Made by a program: the position numbers and the translations under genes. DNA of 64,000 nucleotides from assembly GCA_963662175.1 (NCBI GenBank), contig OY759224.1, positions 32,063,489-32,127,488 of the forward strand. The letters run 5' to 3'. Source of the DNA: Aradus depressus. Its lineage: Eukaryota; Arthropoda; Insecta; Hemiptera; Aradidae. Position 1 is the stretch's first letter. Each line of letters begins with the position of its first letter. The notes beneath the pieces are model-generated. The model worked only from the letters and a program-made list of their open reading frames with translations, was not told the origin of the DNA and did not search any database. This document shows, one piece after another, positions 46,530-59,100 of the stretch.

Positions 46530-46645
46530 TGTAAGTCAAACATTGAGTTTTTGAACAAATGGTCAAATTTGACTTTGGAGGGAGAGCGAAAAAATAATGT
46601 ATTAATTCGTGCTGGGCAAATAGATAGCCGTTGATTCAACAATTT
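46530..46645 (+). repeat. 0.65-kb repeat family, 3' fragment
   Basis: Carries TATGTAAGTCAAACATTGAG, GGAGGGAGAGCGAAAAA and the TGATTCAAC end. Confidence 0.6.
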
Positions 46646-46894
46646 TTTTTTTTTTTAATTTTTCAAAATAAACTAAAGATATGATTACTTGGAAAAGAAA
46701 TGACTGAGCATCCCTGATGTACAAAATAGAAAAAAAATAATTAAAATAATAATAATAACTGGAGAAATTTTGAGATTACATTCAATCAAAATATCAACAC
46801 TGAGATGAGGCATATTTATTAAGTGATCCAGTATTAGTACTTAGAAAAAAAACTATTTGACCTATAAATATGAAATTTAGCAGACAGTCTTCAC

Positions 46895-47029
46895 GATTAC
46901 AGCTAATGACAAATACATTATAATTTCATCATAATCGATTCGGTGATTTCTAATTTGTGAAATTGAAAAAAATAAAATAACTATTAAATATATATAGGTA
47001 CATAACAAATTGTTTTAAAATGTTGCTCA
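46895..47029 (+). repeat. Duplicated block, copy 1
   Basis: AGCTAATGACAAATACATTA through TAGGTACATAACAAATTGTT, matched at 48425-48550. Confidence 0.75.
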
Positions 47030-47421
47030 TATATGAAGAGTTTGGAGCCAGAGCGGACCAACTGGTTGAAACTGAACAGGTAGAAAATGGCAATTGAAAA
47101 TTGAGTACATTTTGTTTATCTCCATAAATGGGTCCCAAATATTTATTTATATTTGAAATTTTAGAATAGTATTGGATGAGTGATCCCTTTTTGTGATCTA
47201 TAAAGTTTTTGAAGGCCGTATGATCCATTGTGACTTTGAGAATATATATGCACAAAATACTTGTGGACTAAACTTAAAGTGCTGCTATCTATCACAGTAA
47301 GTGAAGAAACTAAGTGATCCACACTGGTTTTGAAAAAGGGAACCTATGCCAACATCAGGATGGTAATAACTCATTTTCCGAAAAATTGTGGTTTGGTCCG
47401 CTCTGGCTCCAAACTCCTCAT
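47030..47421. mobile_element. MITE with ~27-bp terminal inverted repeats
   Basis: The left end GAAGAGTTTGGAGCCAGAGC and the right end (reverse complement GAGGAGTTTGGAGCCAGAGC) both continue GGACCAA, inside an ATATA context on both sides. No coding sequence. Superfamily unknown. Confidence 0.8.
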
Positions 47422-48006
47422 ATATAATCAACTGATTTTCCACTCTCGCTCTAGACAATTTTCGCTAAAAATGTCTCTCTCTCTCGGATAGTAATTATCC
47501 GAATTATATAAATATATATTATATATTATTCAGTTACTCGCAAGAAAGTGTCAATTTTTTTAAGTAATTCAAATATTTAAAAGGAAAAGAATGTCAAACA
47601 ATTTTATAAATGAAAATGATTATAAATGTGGATACATAAATACAATTTGATTTCCAAATACATCTGTTTGTGTAGTTTGTTTTCCATCTTTCAATTTATT
47701 ATTTGTGAAATTATTGATATGGCTTACAATTTTACGTATTATAATGATCATGGCTCAATTTTATGTGTTGAAAAGAAACTTTCAAAATTTGTCTGATCAA
47801 TTCCCATTCCCAAGAACAACTCTGCCAAGAGCCTTATTATTTAAGTTCCTAAAAAATAGTTTACTAGTTAATAACCGATATAAGATTTCTTGGATCTAAA
47901 TAGAGTTGTTCGCATCACTTTATGAACATGCCGTAATCATATTACATTCTCTTAAGCGGGGATTGGACAACAAAGTTACTAATAAAAGAATATGCTTTAC
48001 CGAAAC
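47422..48006. other. Intergenic sequence without supported features
   Basis: AT-rich; the frame at 47705-47899 has no recognisable similarity. Confidence 0.4.
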
Positions 48007-48230
48007 AGGCCGTCCTTCGGATGGGACGTTAAGCGATGGTCCCGAGCCTGTACAATGTCAGGTACTCGTTAAAGACCCCTGCCCTGAGTGAATAAAAATT
48101 TAGGGTAGGCAAAATTTAGGACTCCCACAGTAGAGTCGGACTCATGTCCACCAGAGCCCTCTGGTAGTAAGCGATATGACCTCGTAGTTAAAGCCCGGGC
48201 ATGAGTCCATAATAACTAACAAATCTACAG
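48007..48230 (+). mobile_element. SINE lacking the tRNA part
   Basis: 5' truncated exactly before GGCCGTCCTTCGGATGGG; the rest is well preserved to CATGAGTCCATAATAACTAAC. Confidence 0.9.
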
Positions 48231-48322
48231 TGATTGCAGGTCAAATGTATTTTACAGTATTTAGTAGTTTTGTTTTCCTAATTTTTTTTTTACACTTACA
48301 GGTTACATTACAATAAAAGTAT

Positions 48323-48715
48323 AGAAACAGGGAAGGCGCAATAAGTCGATTTTCAAAACCAGTGTTCATTTACATCAATTTTTTTTTGGTTTAGTTAGTT
48401 ATTCACTCTTCGTTAGGGCTTAACAGCTAATGACAAATACATTATAATTTCACCATAATCGATTCAATGATTTCTAATTTGTGAAATTGGAAAAAATAAA
48501 ATACCTATTAAATATATATATAGGTACATAACAAATTGTTATAAATGTTACTACCAAAGTGAATCACCGGCTGTAAACTTCCCCATATATATAATCAACT
48601 GATTTTCCACTCTCAGAAAAGAAACAGGTTAGGTGCAATAAGTCGATTTTCAAAACCAATTCAACCAACATCAAGTTTTTTTTTAATTTAGTTAGTTATT
48701 CTATCTTCGTTAGGG
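48323..48715 (+). repeat. Local duplication, ~296-bp period
   Basis: GCAATAAGTCGATTTTCAAA...CTTCGTTAGGGCTTAACA occurs at about 48338-48425 and again at 48634-48720. Between them lies copy 2 of the 46895-47029 block. Confidence 0.75.
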
Positions 48716-48719
48716 CTTA

Positions 48720-48870
48720 ACACATATACATTTCCAACCGAATCTGCCAAAGGGACGTGGGGGGGATTAGAGAAGGGGGCCCAACTAAAAAAAAAAAAAA
48801 CTATAATAATTGTCCATTGATGGGGAAGTAGATTGTCAATGATTCAAACATTTATATATTTTTGTTTAAA
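48720..48870 (+). repeat. 0.65-kb repeat family fragment
   Basis: CCGAATCTGCCAAAGGGACG and GGGGGCCCAACT blocks followed by an A run. Confidence 0.5.
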
Positions 48871-48945
48871 CAGGGGAAATTATGGCTAATAAATTATACT
48901 TTTACTAAATCATGTACACAATTTTTTTTTGTGAATTTAGTTAAT

Positions 48946-49066
48946 TATTGTGACTTATGACCAGGCTTTAACGACAAGGTCATATCGCCTACTACCAGAG
49001 CGCTCTTTTATCGCTCTGGTGGACATGAGCTTGACTCTACTCCATACAGGCTCGGGACCATGACTT
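48946..49066 (-). mobile_element. SINE fragment with internal deletion
   Basis: 3' part (CATATCGCCTACTACCAGAG, GGTGGACATGAGCTTGACTC) joined directly to TACAGGCTCGGGACCAT. Confidence 0.85.
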
Positions 49067-49612
49067 TAAAAAACACAAATATTTTCAGTACTTGCGGGTT
49101 CACTCGGCGTTGCCCGGGAGTAACTTTGGGTATAACAATTACTTAAAGTCAGGATTACATGAACGAGTCATTCTGAACACTAAACAGAAGCTCCTTATTA
49201 GTATGTAAATCTTGCAATTTGTTTTTGTATATTATATCTATTCGATACTGCCCCCCCCCCCCCCCCCCCAAATAAAATGGCAAATAACTTATTTTTTTTA
49301 AACTGCCTCGATGGGTTCTTTGATATGATAATAATGTTACATTTCAAACAGTAGGTAGTGAAAAGCTGTAATTAGAAAAAAAAATGTATGATTTAATAGA
49401 AGACTAATTCAATCAATTAAAATTAAACATTATAAAACAAACCCAAAACATTTCAAATTAGGGATCCCGTAATTAAGAATTGAAAAAAAAAAAAAGTTCT
49501 GCTGTAGGAAAGCTAACCTAAACCCCAGATCTAAATAGAAATATGAACTCCAAAATTCATATCAGTGTTTTAAAACATTTGAATGGAAGATTCAAAATAG
49601 AGAGCACCTTAG
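49067..49612. other. Intergenic sequence with C tract
   Basis: A run of about 19 C at 49251-49269. Nothing else recognised. Confidence 0.4.
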
Positions 49613-49910
49613 TGAGCTCAAGATCGCGGGTTCAAAACCCGGCCGAGGCCCTTAGTTTATTTTATGTGGTTGGTAAAATAAACTTAAGCACTCCGTCCTT
49701 CGAATGGGATGTTAAGCGAAGGTCCCGAGCCGGTACAATGTCAGGTACTCGTTAAAGACCCCTGCCCTAGGTGAATAAAAATTTAGGGTAGGCAAAATTT
49801 AGGACTCCCACAGTAGAGTCGGGCTCATGTCCACCAGAGTGACGAAAGAGTGCTCTGGTAGTAGGCGATATTACCTTGTTAAAGCCCGGGCATGAGCCTC
49901 ACAATTAAGG
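49613..49910 (+). mobile_element. tRNA-derived SINE, 5' truncated
   Basis: Starts after the A box at AGCTCAAGATCGCGG. B box GGTTCAAAACC. The body is intact to CGGGCATGAG. Confidence 0.92.
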
Positions 49911-52018
49911 ATGGTTTTTGGAGGAAGATTAAAGACTTTCAAGTCATTCGCCCACTACCAACTGTACACAGAAAGTCTATTATTATAAACAATTTTTTTT
50001 CAATCTGGGTTAGTATAATATAAAATTTGTGTCAATCTGTTATGCCCTTGAATGTCTCTTTTATTGATTGGTTATTACTACTTATTACTATAATCAACAA
50101 ACAAATTGTCTAATTGTAAGACAATAAATATGGTTCTGAAAATCGACACAATACAAAATATTTTTAGTTAATACTAAAATAGGCTAGGAACAATTATTTA
50201 CTAATTCAAATACATTAAACTATATTAATTTTTTTTTTGTTTATTGTTTTTTATTTGACCAAAATAAATATAACTATATATTATACATGTTACCCAGGTT
50301 TACACTAACCACTTAATATAAGTTAGGGAAACGCGCAAAGCGCCCAAAAAAACAAATACAAATCACATTCGATATGATATGTTGTAATATGAGGTGTTCT
50401 AACAAACCGAGTGGTAAATTCGTGAAACTTACATATATTCAAAAGAAGGTTACGTTAACTACAAAAATAGGCATTATTTTTTATTTTTTTTCTAATATCT
50501 TCATTATTTATAGTATGTAGACATTATATGTTTACATTTAATTTACATACATTTAATAAACATACATTTAATATAGATACATATATATATAATACTCAGA
50601 ATAATATTGGATACATAAAATATGGTTATGTATTAATTACATACATATTTACTTTTTTCCCGAAACAATTATATATTCTGTGAACTTTTTTTATAATTAA
50701 ATATACAATGACAGCCAAACATAAAAACAAAATTCGACCCTATGGCTTAAAAATGGGATATTTAAACAAAAAAAATCTATTTCATAGGATAGCAATCTAT
50801 AATGTTTTATTTTACATATATTTATAAGGCATCAAATAAATTCATTTATTTACATACTAAGACAGATTTGAATTATTTATATTTTTTGTCGTTAATTTTT
50901 ACTAGCTTTTGAAGCTTTTGTTCAAAATTTGAATCAGTATTCTATGTGAAGGGTCAGCAAGCGGGTTTTTTTAAGAGAAAAATATAGATTATTATAATAA
51001 AAATGAAATGGGTACGAGTGATGAGGATATGTAAGGTGAAACGTTTTTATTACTTCCACCACCTGAATGTAGTATACGGAAAGTTATGTAATCGATGGTA
51101 TTTCATGTTTTTCAATACCTTGAATACGAAATACGATATAGTACCACAAGAGAACGACAATATTGATTTTCAATATCGAAATACTTTTCTGCGATCTGTC
51201 CCGATATATCAATGAACTAGTTTTGGTTTACGCCATCGCACACATCGGGGCAAGAGGTCTCAAAACCTGACAAAAATACAAAAAAACAGATGCAGATTTT
51301 AAGGAGGGAGTGAAGGTGGGTGTACTTGCATACATCTGTACAAACATAAACAAGACCATTGCAGCCTTTTAATACCCTCTACATTGCCTCAGTCTATATT
51401 TATAACGTGTTAAAACCCAATCTTTTTAATTATTTTATTGTCTTAAATATAGAGATCTCTTCTCAAGGTAAGTGTACTGAATTATAATTACTATCATTAG
51501 CGTCACTGCTTCATAAGATGCCCCTTTCGGAGAAAAAATGACTGAATTTACGCATTTTACAAAAAAACTACATCAAACTGCATTGCCGGGCACTCGCTCT
51601 TTCATCTTCTTAAAGTATTTCCATCAGATAACCATAAAATGAAATCAGTTTTTGCAAAAACTTGCGAATTTGGGAAAAATTTAATTTTAAAGTTATAAAT
51701 TCGTCCGAACAAGACACAGATGCAGACGTGTAATTTTAGCGAATTTTCGAATGAAATGAAGCTATTGCAATTTGTAATTTCAGTTAGGTACCTAATATGA
51801 ATTGTATATTTATCATAAGCTGTATGAGCTACAACACGTGTTCACCTCCTCTTGAGGAGCTGATGTATTTGTGATACAGTACTCAATGAAGAGTCGGGGA
51901 ATTTTTTAAGTATTTTTTTCGTGTTCAGCACACCAAAAATAAGTTTCATAATTTTGGCCAGAAATTTTTTCATTTTGCCCCAGTGTGCATCGTCAGCACA
52001 AACACACTTTTGAACTTT
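49911..52018. other. AT-rich intergenic sequence without supported genes
   Basis: About 2 kb with no recognisable coding frame on either strand. The frame at 51003-51215 overlaps a decayed 0.65-kb repeat head and is not a gene. Confidence 0.5.
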
Positions 52019-52112
52019 GTGTTGACGATGATGTAAGCCGAAACCGGTACACTTTATGTATATATTTTTGTGGAATTAGACAATATAAAAGGTAAACAAG
52101 TTGTTAGTTTTT
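52019..52112 (+). repeat. Hammerhead-like core fragment
   Basis: TTGACGA (first base T instead of C), stem ATGTAAGCC, GAAACCGG at 52040-52047, then GTGGAATTAGACAATATA. The same downstream block is present at 57268-57286 and 61178-61197. Confidence 0.55.
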
Positions 52113-52114
52113 AT

Positions 52115-52370
52115 TTATTGATTTTCAGCCAAATCAGCCAAAGGGGAGGAAGTTTTTAGGGTGGGCTTAACTTAAAAACCGTAATAACTGCAGTTGTAAT
52201 GAATGTATTGACATGAAATTTAGTATGAGGATTGAGAAGTCGAATGTAACATTACCTACTGTTTTTCAGACAAATCTGTCGATTGGTTTTAGAGAAAGAG
52301 CGAAAACGTAGTTAAACAATTCGCGCTGGGGAAGTAATTTGCGACTGATTCACCTACGACTTTTCATGTT
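52115..52370 (+). repeat. 0.65-kb repeat family, 3' half
   Basis: CAGCCAAATCAGCCAAAGGG, AATAACTGCAGTTGTAATGA, GAGAAAGAGCGAAAACG and the GATTCACCTACGACTTTT end. Confidence 0.7.
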
Positions 52371-52838
52371 CACCATAATATTGTTTTCTTCGTTTTTTTT
52401 TTTAATATGCTCAGAACAGAAATATCATATACTTAAAACATACTGTTTTGCCGCAAGTTTTGAGAGACATAAAATGTCGATTCTATATTTCATGAAAATA
52501 TATCAAAATAATCCTCCAACGAAACTGATAAGAAATTATATTTATGTTATCATTTAATGATTTTAAACGTAAAGTAGTTTAGACTGGTATAATTAATTTA
52601 TGGTTCAAAATAAGAAAAATCAATATAAAAATTAAAATATAAAGTATAGAAACCATATACACTTAAAGTGTAATAATAAAAAAATATGTATACATATAAT
52701 AATACAATATATTCTATTTACAATATAAGATTACTACGAAATATCTACAATTAACCATCCCTAGTAACAACAGGTTTTACTAAAAATTAGACAATACTAT
52801 AGTTAATATTAGACATTTGTCTGGAAATATATCGAATT

Positions 52839-52937
52839 CTAAATTTGGGTGTTTTCACTTTTGGAAATGTCAACTATGCAGGTACCATTGCTGACCAATG
52901 AAGCGTTACCGTTGATAGTTGTTCCTGTCTCTTCATC
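52839..52937 (-). CDS. Eaat: EAAT last exon (cytoplasmic C-terminus)
   Basis: Acceptor TTGTTTAG, phase 0: [18 protein letters not shown] to KSENTQI and TAG. The last residues T-Q-I fit a class I PDZ-binding motif. This tail is not conserved in the family, so the call rests on splice fit and position. Confidence 0.8.
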   Translation of the reverse strand, partial: DEETGTTINGNASLVSNGTCIVDISKSENTQI

Positions 52938-53092
52938 CTAAACAATTGAAAAAAAGTATGTTAACAATTAAAAAAATATATGATGAAGTTCATACAAAGT
53001 AATTATGCAAACAATATGTCGGATGTATTCTGAATTAGAAATTAGAAAACAATATCTAAAATAAATTATTCTCGATTCGCATGCGTTATCTA

Positions 53093-53124
<32 letters not shown>

Positions 53125-56100
53125 ATATGTACTAAGAATGTTTCTAAAGTTTATTAAATTTTATGCTTAAATTAAAACCATATTTTTTCACGATTCGATT
53201 TTTCAAAAATAATAGTAATTTAAACGGTGGTATAGGTGAAAAAGTGGCGATTTAGGTCCAAGCAATATTTATTTTATTTACATTTCGACCTCTTAGTGGG
53301 GTTTCACACCAAAGCCGGGCCGAGCCGAGCCGTGCGGAAAACGTTTGAGCGCTAAATACGCAGGGTTTACATGGGAGTATTCAAACCAAGGCCGAGCCGC
53401 GCCGGGCGATGCCGGGCGGTTTTGAGCAGTACTACCTACCGCCAATTCGAGCGTTTTCTGCCAAGCGGTTTCTTCCGTCATTCAGTCTAGTTCGGTGTTT
53501 CAGCCCAGTGAGTTACATCATATTGCGCAATATATTGTTTTTTTATTGTTTCAAGTGGTTTTTGTTTTTTAAATTTTTTAATATTATAATAAGTGTTGAC
53601 ATAGAAATATTAATTAGTTGGATTCAAGAAAGACCTCCGTTGTGGCATCAATCTAACAACAAGTACATGGACCGGGGTGTCACAATAAATGTCCATTAGT
53701 CCCGTGATCTTTATTTATATTGTGAGTCCAGTATCGCCTTCTTTCTGCCACAGATTCATCATCAAGTGATGAACTATCCAATAACATCATCATCATCATC
53801 AAAGTTGATGACATTATTTTGCACCACGTTTCAAGGCTAGAAAACCTACTGAGAGCGAATCGGCTTCGGTGCGAACGCAGGCAGATTCCGCTCGGCTCGG
53901 CTTCGCATCGCTTCGCCCGGCTCGGCTCGGCTCGGCTTTGGTGTGTAAGAAGCCTTATGGGCCAGAAACGATTGCTTATAAACATTCATGAGATGTGCCT
54001 CCTATCTGGAAAAGAAATGGACACGTTACGTTCCACATAGAAGGCACATTTCTCATTAATGTTATAAGCAATCGTTTCTGATGATAATGGCCCATAAGAG
54101 GTCGAAACGTAAATAAAAATAAATATTGTTTGGACCTAACTGGCCACTTTTTCACCTATACCACCGAATAGAAAAAAGATCGCAACCAAAAAACAATGAG
54201 GTCATTTAAACATATTTATGAGTATTATGTTTAAACCCATATAAGTTGAGAAAGGAGGACATCTTATGGAAACTTGTAATAAAAAAATAAAACAGAGTGA
54301 CGAAAGAGCGCTCTGGTAGTAGGCGATATCACCTCGTAGTTAAAGCCCGGGCATGAGTAATAAAACCTAATCTAAATAAATAAAACAAACTTATGTTTTG
54401 AAATATTGTCTATTAAACAATAATGTATACATTTCGGCATTCTAGCATCGTAAGGTTTAGTGCGAACCGTTCTTCTATTCTTTTTATTTTTTTCATTTAC
54501 AAATATATATTCACAACCGTATAAATAATATTTACAAGCAAATTTACTAAAAGAGTAAAATATGGTATTGTTAAAATGTCAAGAGGGGAGAAATCATCCA
54601 GCGTCACTGCTGTCACTGCTGCTACCAAGGTCTCTAGGCCATTGGCGCTTAAGGACACGGATTAGATGATTATTATGAGAACTCTGGGAGGAAAATATTT
54701 TTTTTTTATCTCCATTTAACTACTTCAGTGAGGTAGGGAATGCTGAGGTCAGTATGGAGGGTCTTGTTGGAAAAATAGTAAGGAGCATTGGCTATTGTAC
54801 TAAGGATTTTGAGATTGGATGCACTGCAAATCGAGATCCTAGGCAGAACCCCAGAGTTCAAATCCACCGGTTTCAACACTCAATTGTATATAAGTCGTTT
54901 TATTTTTAAAGTTAATTTCTTTATTATCTGTTGTCTAGTAGTCTTAATAACAGTTCATTTCTTCTCTTTTCAGTCGTCTATGGAGGTTCCATGTTAGTCG
55001 CTTGTCAATTAGAAGATTATTGTTAAGGGATACTGAAGAGCAGGTTTAGTATTCAAATCTAACAATAAAAATAATAATAAATATAAAAAATGTTACCTCA
55101 GGAATAGCTAACTCTTTAGCAGACAAACTCTCAACGATAGCACAGGCATAGCAGTCGCCAAGCAGGTTGTTGGTGGTACGTAGTCGGTCTCTGCAATAAA
55201 GAAAAATTATTATTAAACAAAATAGAATAGTCAATAGCACAAAATAGCTTGGGCGTAGTCAGGGGGTGGGGGGGAAACAACTAATTTTAGTTTATATATA
55301 AATATTTTTAAAGTTGAGGAAAAATATCCTTGACTTGAGACCAGTATAATGTTCACTTGATGAAGGTGAGTTTGAAAACAAACAACAGATTGGCCTTTAT
55401 ATAATATATAAACATATATAACAAACATTCCACACACGGTGACATGGTGACATGGTGTTTAATTGATCACATTTTAATATTGACTAGTATATTTAATCTA
55501 GAGGCAGGATTTTGGTGGCGGTTCGGGGCAGAACAAAGAGGGGATGAGATAAGTCGGAATAAAATCAGCGAAAGACATCGGTGTAAACGATGTTCGAAGT
55601 TCTACCTTCGGAGAATGGATACACATTCCGAAGACCGAATGTAAGTATTAAATGTATCAAAAGCACAATAAATGTGTAAAATTACTAACGCCTCCATAGT
55701 AAAGCGGGATGATATGTAGCCTAAAACCTTCCTTGAAAAATATTCTAAATGTAGGTGAAAACCGCATCGAAATCTGTTGACGGGTTCCGAAGTTTATCGC
55801 AATTACACAAAGATAGTCAGATTATTAGTCAGTTATTATGACTCATGCCTTGGCTTTAACTACGAGGTCATATCGCCTACTACCAGAGCGCTCTTTCGTC
55901 ACTTTGGTGGACATGAACCCGACCCTACTATTAGAGTCCTTCATTTTGCCTTCTTAAATGAGCCTACCCTTGGTGTTTAACAAGTATCTGATATCGTACA
56001 GGCTCGGGAACATCGCTTAAGGTCCCATCCAAAGGACGGCGTGCTCAAGGTTTTTTCACTTCCCTGACAAAAAACCCAAGGGCCTCAACCGGGTTTTGAA

Positions 56101-59100
56101 CCCGCGATCATGAGCTCAGTAAGTAAACACGCTACCTCTGAGCTACCGGCGCCCTCAAATAATTATTATAAATGGTTTATTTTGTCATAAAAGTTATGAT
56201 AATGTCTGAACAATGACGAAATGTTAACAAAAATGTTTATAAATATATTTTTGGTAGATAGAAGACCAATTTGTTGATTGTTTCAAACCAACTTCATCAA
56301 ATAAATTTTTTTATTATTGATTTTAAAGTATAGAACGTGAACTGTAGCTCTTTTCTAGATTTTCTCAGTTACATTTCTTTATTTCAGTGAGTTTCATAAT
56401 GTAGTAATTATTATCATTCTTCAAATGACTTCTGAACCTACCATGAAACACACGAAATAACCTTGTTAAGACTAGAAAGTTCATGTGAAATATATAATAT
56501 TTAAAAGAATGTTGAATTGGTGGCAAAAATTATTAAGCATGGGCCCAAATGAACTGCAACACGAGACAAAGAGATCTGCTAGACTCAGCGAGTATGCCAT
56601 ACACTTGATGTCAACAGCTGCGACACAATTTAGATATGTTAGGGGCAGAAGACTTTTGGATATCGGAGGATTCAAAAATGATTGAGGAAAATTATAAAAG
56701 TTTATTGGAAAAAATTGAAAACCATCAGCAAAGATACAGACGCTGCAATCTGCACCTCCTTCAACACATTTTACAGAAATTACAGTTCTTTTGGCAATAG
56801 CGGCAGTTATTTTAAAATGAGGATCCATATAAGCAAACAAAGAATTATTTCACAATTACGGGTCTCAGGAAAATATACAACTCATTTGAATTATACACAT
56901 TACCCAGCTAAATTTCAGCTTGACTCTGTCCAATTTGTAACAGTGATAATGATAACATACTCCATCTTCTCATAACTTGTCCAATGTTAAACCAATACAG
57001 AAACAAATTTATCAATAAATATATTTCACACTACAATGCAATCTCCGATAAAATAATTAATTTGTTAAGTATTGATGACAATGACAAAATCAATGATATA
57101 TTTATTTTTGTAACTAACAGTTTAAAAACTTCTAAGTTGAGGAACGCGGACATATTGTGGAAACTTGTAATAAATAAATAAAACAAACTTATTTTTGAAA
57201 TATCAGTTCATAACTAGACCTGACGATGGTGTAAGACCGAAACCGGTAGTTATATATACATATCTTTAGTGGAATAGACAATATTTCAAAAATAAGTTTG
57301 TTTTATTTATTTATAACAGTTTATTTAGAAAAACAGTTTTAGTATGATTTGCCCTCTCTATACATTTCAATATATCAGATTTCACAACAGTTGGTATTTT
57401 TCTTTTCTTTACTTCGACCCCTATTTATAATGTTATATCTTCCAAAATTAATTGTTTGTTTAATGAAGTTTGTTATATTTTCTATTCTTAATTATAAGTT
57501 GTATTTATATATAAACTTTTATATATTATGTTATATATAATGTATTACATTTATGTGTGAACTAGTAAGGTCAACCCTTGCTATGAGATTTGTACTCGTA
57601 TCTATATAAGCAATAACGTTTCATTTCATATCATAATGTAGTAATTATTTATCTTTCCTTAAATTAAATAAGAATTGCCCCCCCCCCCCCCCCTTGCCTC
57701 ATCCTGGCTACGCCCATACATTGAACGCTTAACGTTTATTATTTTGTTTCTCTGGCATTACTGGGATGCTTTTGTAGGTTCATACGTGTATTTCCGCCAA
57801 TTCTTACAGAAGTATCTTATTTTATGGCGATATTTCGGGGCTTGACAATTGGAGTTTGTTTCATGTTGGGCCTCTCTGTATATATAGTTGAAGTACATAG
57901 GAGAACTTACACAAACCAGTCTACAGCAAATAGGAGAGAGACATCATCAGTAGGAGCGTTGATGGTGCTGCATAACATAAGAACGAGGACCAAGGCAGCA
58001 CTGGGCACCGTGGCAGAGGACATGCTCGCAGCAGTGCACGATAGACTGAAAAATACAGTACAATGCTTTAAAAATTTATGAAACTTCACATGCCCAAGTT
58101 TTTGACAATACGTTTCGTTCTCAATATATATATATATATATATCAATTTAAGGTACAACTAACAGTCAGGGTGTAACAGTCGAAGCGGCCATACATGGGT
58201 ATCTTATAGGAAATTTAATTTTGAACAAAAAAGTTTCTAAAAACATGGGTCTGCAAATGCTTCCTTAAAAAGTTATGGTCAAAAAACTTTAATAATCCAC
58301 AGAAACCAAAAACCAAAGTAAAAATAAAGAGAATCGTCATTTATGTACTTCCCCAGCACGAATTAATCAATTATGTTTTCGCTCTCTCCCTCCAAAAAAA
58401 AAAACGATCGTTTGGACTAAAACTCAATATTTGACTTACATGTGGCATCCATTCTATATGTCGTGTCAATACATTCATTACAATGGCAGTTAAAAGGGTT
58501 TTTGTGTTAAGATTCCACCTTAATCCCCCTTCCCTTTGACCGATTTGGCTGAACATCAACAGGTGTCGTCCTTAGAAGGTTCTGGATACACATATAAAAT
58601 TTCATGTCGATATATTCATTCTATCGGGAGTTATCGTGTTCACAGAAAGGTTACTATCTCAGCTATACGAAGTATAGGGGAAGTTCTGTAATCAGTCAAA
58701 AATTCGATGCAGAGTCCTGAACGAAATTACTGGTTTTCCGACTTCTTGATTCCAAACATTACTCTCGACACGAAATATTTAATATGTATCCAGAATCCTC
58801 CAAGTCTGACACCTATTGATCTACACCAAATCGGCCAAAGGAGAGGATTAGTTGGGAGGCTTAACACAAAAACTCTAATAACTGCCGTTGTATTGCATTC
58901 ATTTTCCCGAAATTTCATATATAAATTCAACGCCTTCTTGGGACGACACCAATCAATCAATTTTTAGCGGAATCAGCCAAAACGGGTTTTAGAGGTTAAT
59001 CAAAAGCCATGACCCTAATAACCGAATGTAAGTCAAATATTGAGTTTTAGCCCAAACGATTGGCTATGGAGGGAGAGCGAAAACATAATTGATGAATACT

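Noticed and set aside
51003..51215. Frame of 70 codons in the intergenic region
   Set aside because: It overlaps a decayed head of the 0.65-kb repeat (TACGGAAAGTTATGTAATCG) and shows no protein similarity.
55249..57714. A 2.5-kb hAT-like element with ends GGGCGTAGTCAGGGGG and CTGGCTACGCCC
   Set aside because: The ends are similar but no matching 8-bp target duplication is present, and the inside is a LINE fragment plus a SINE; more likely two separate fragments.
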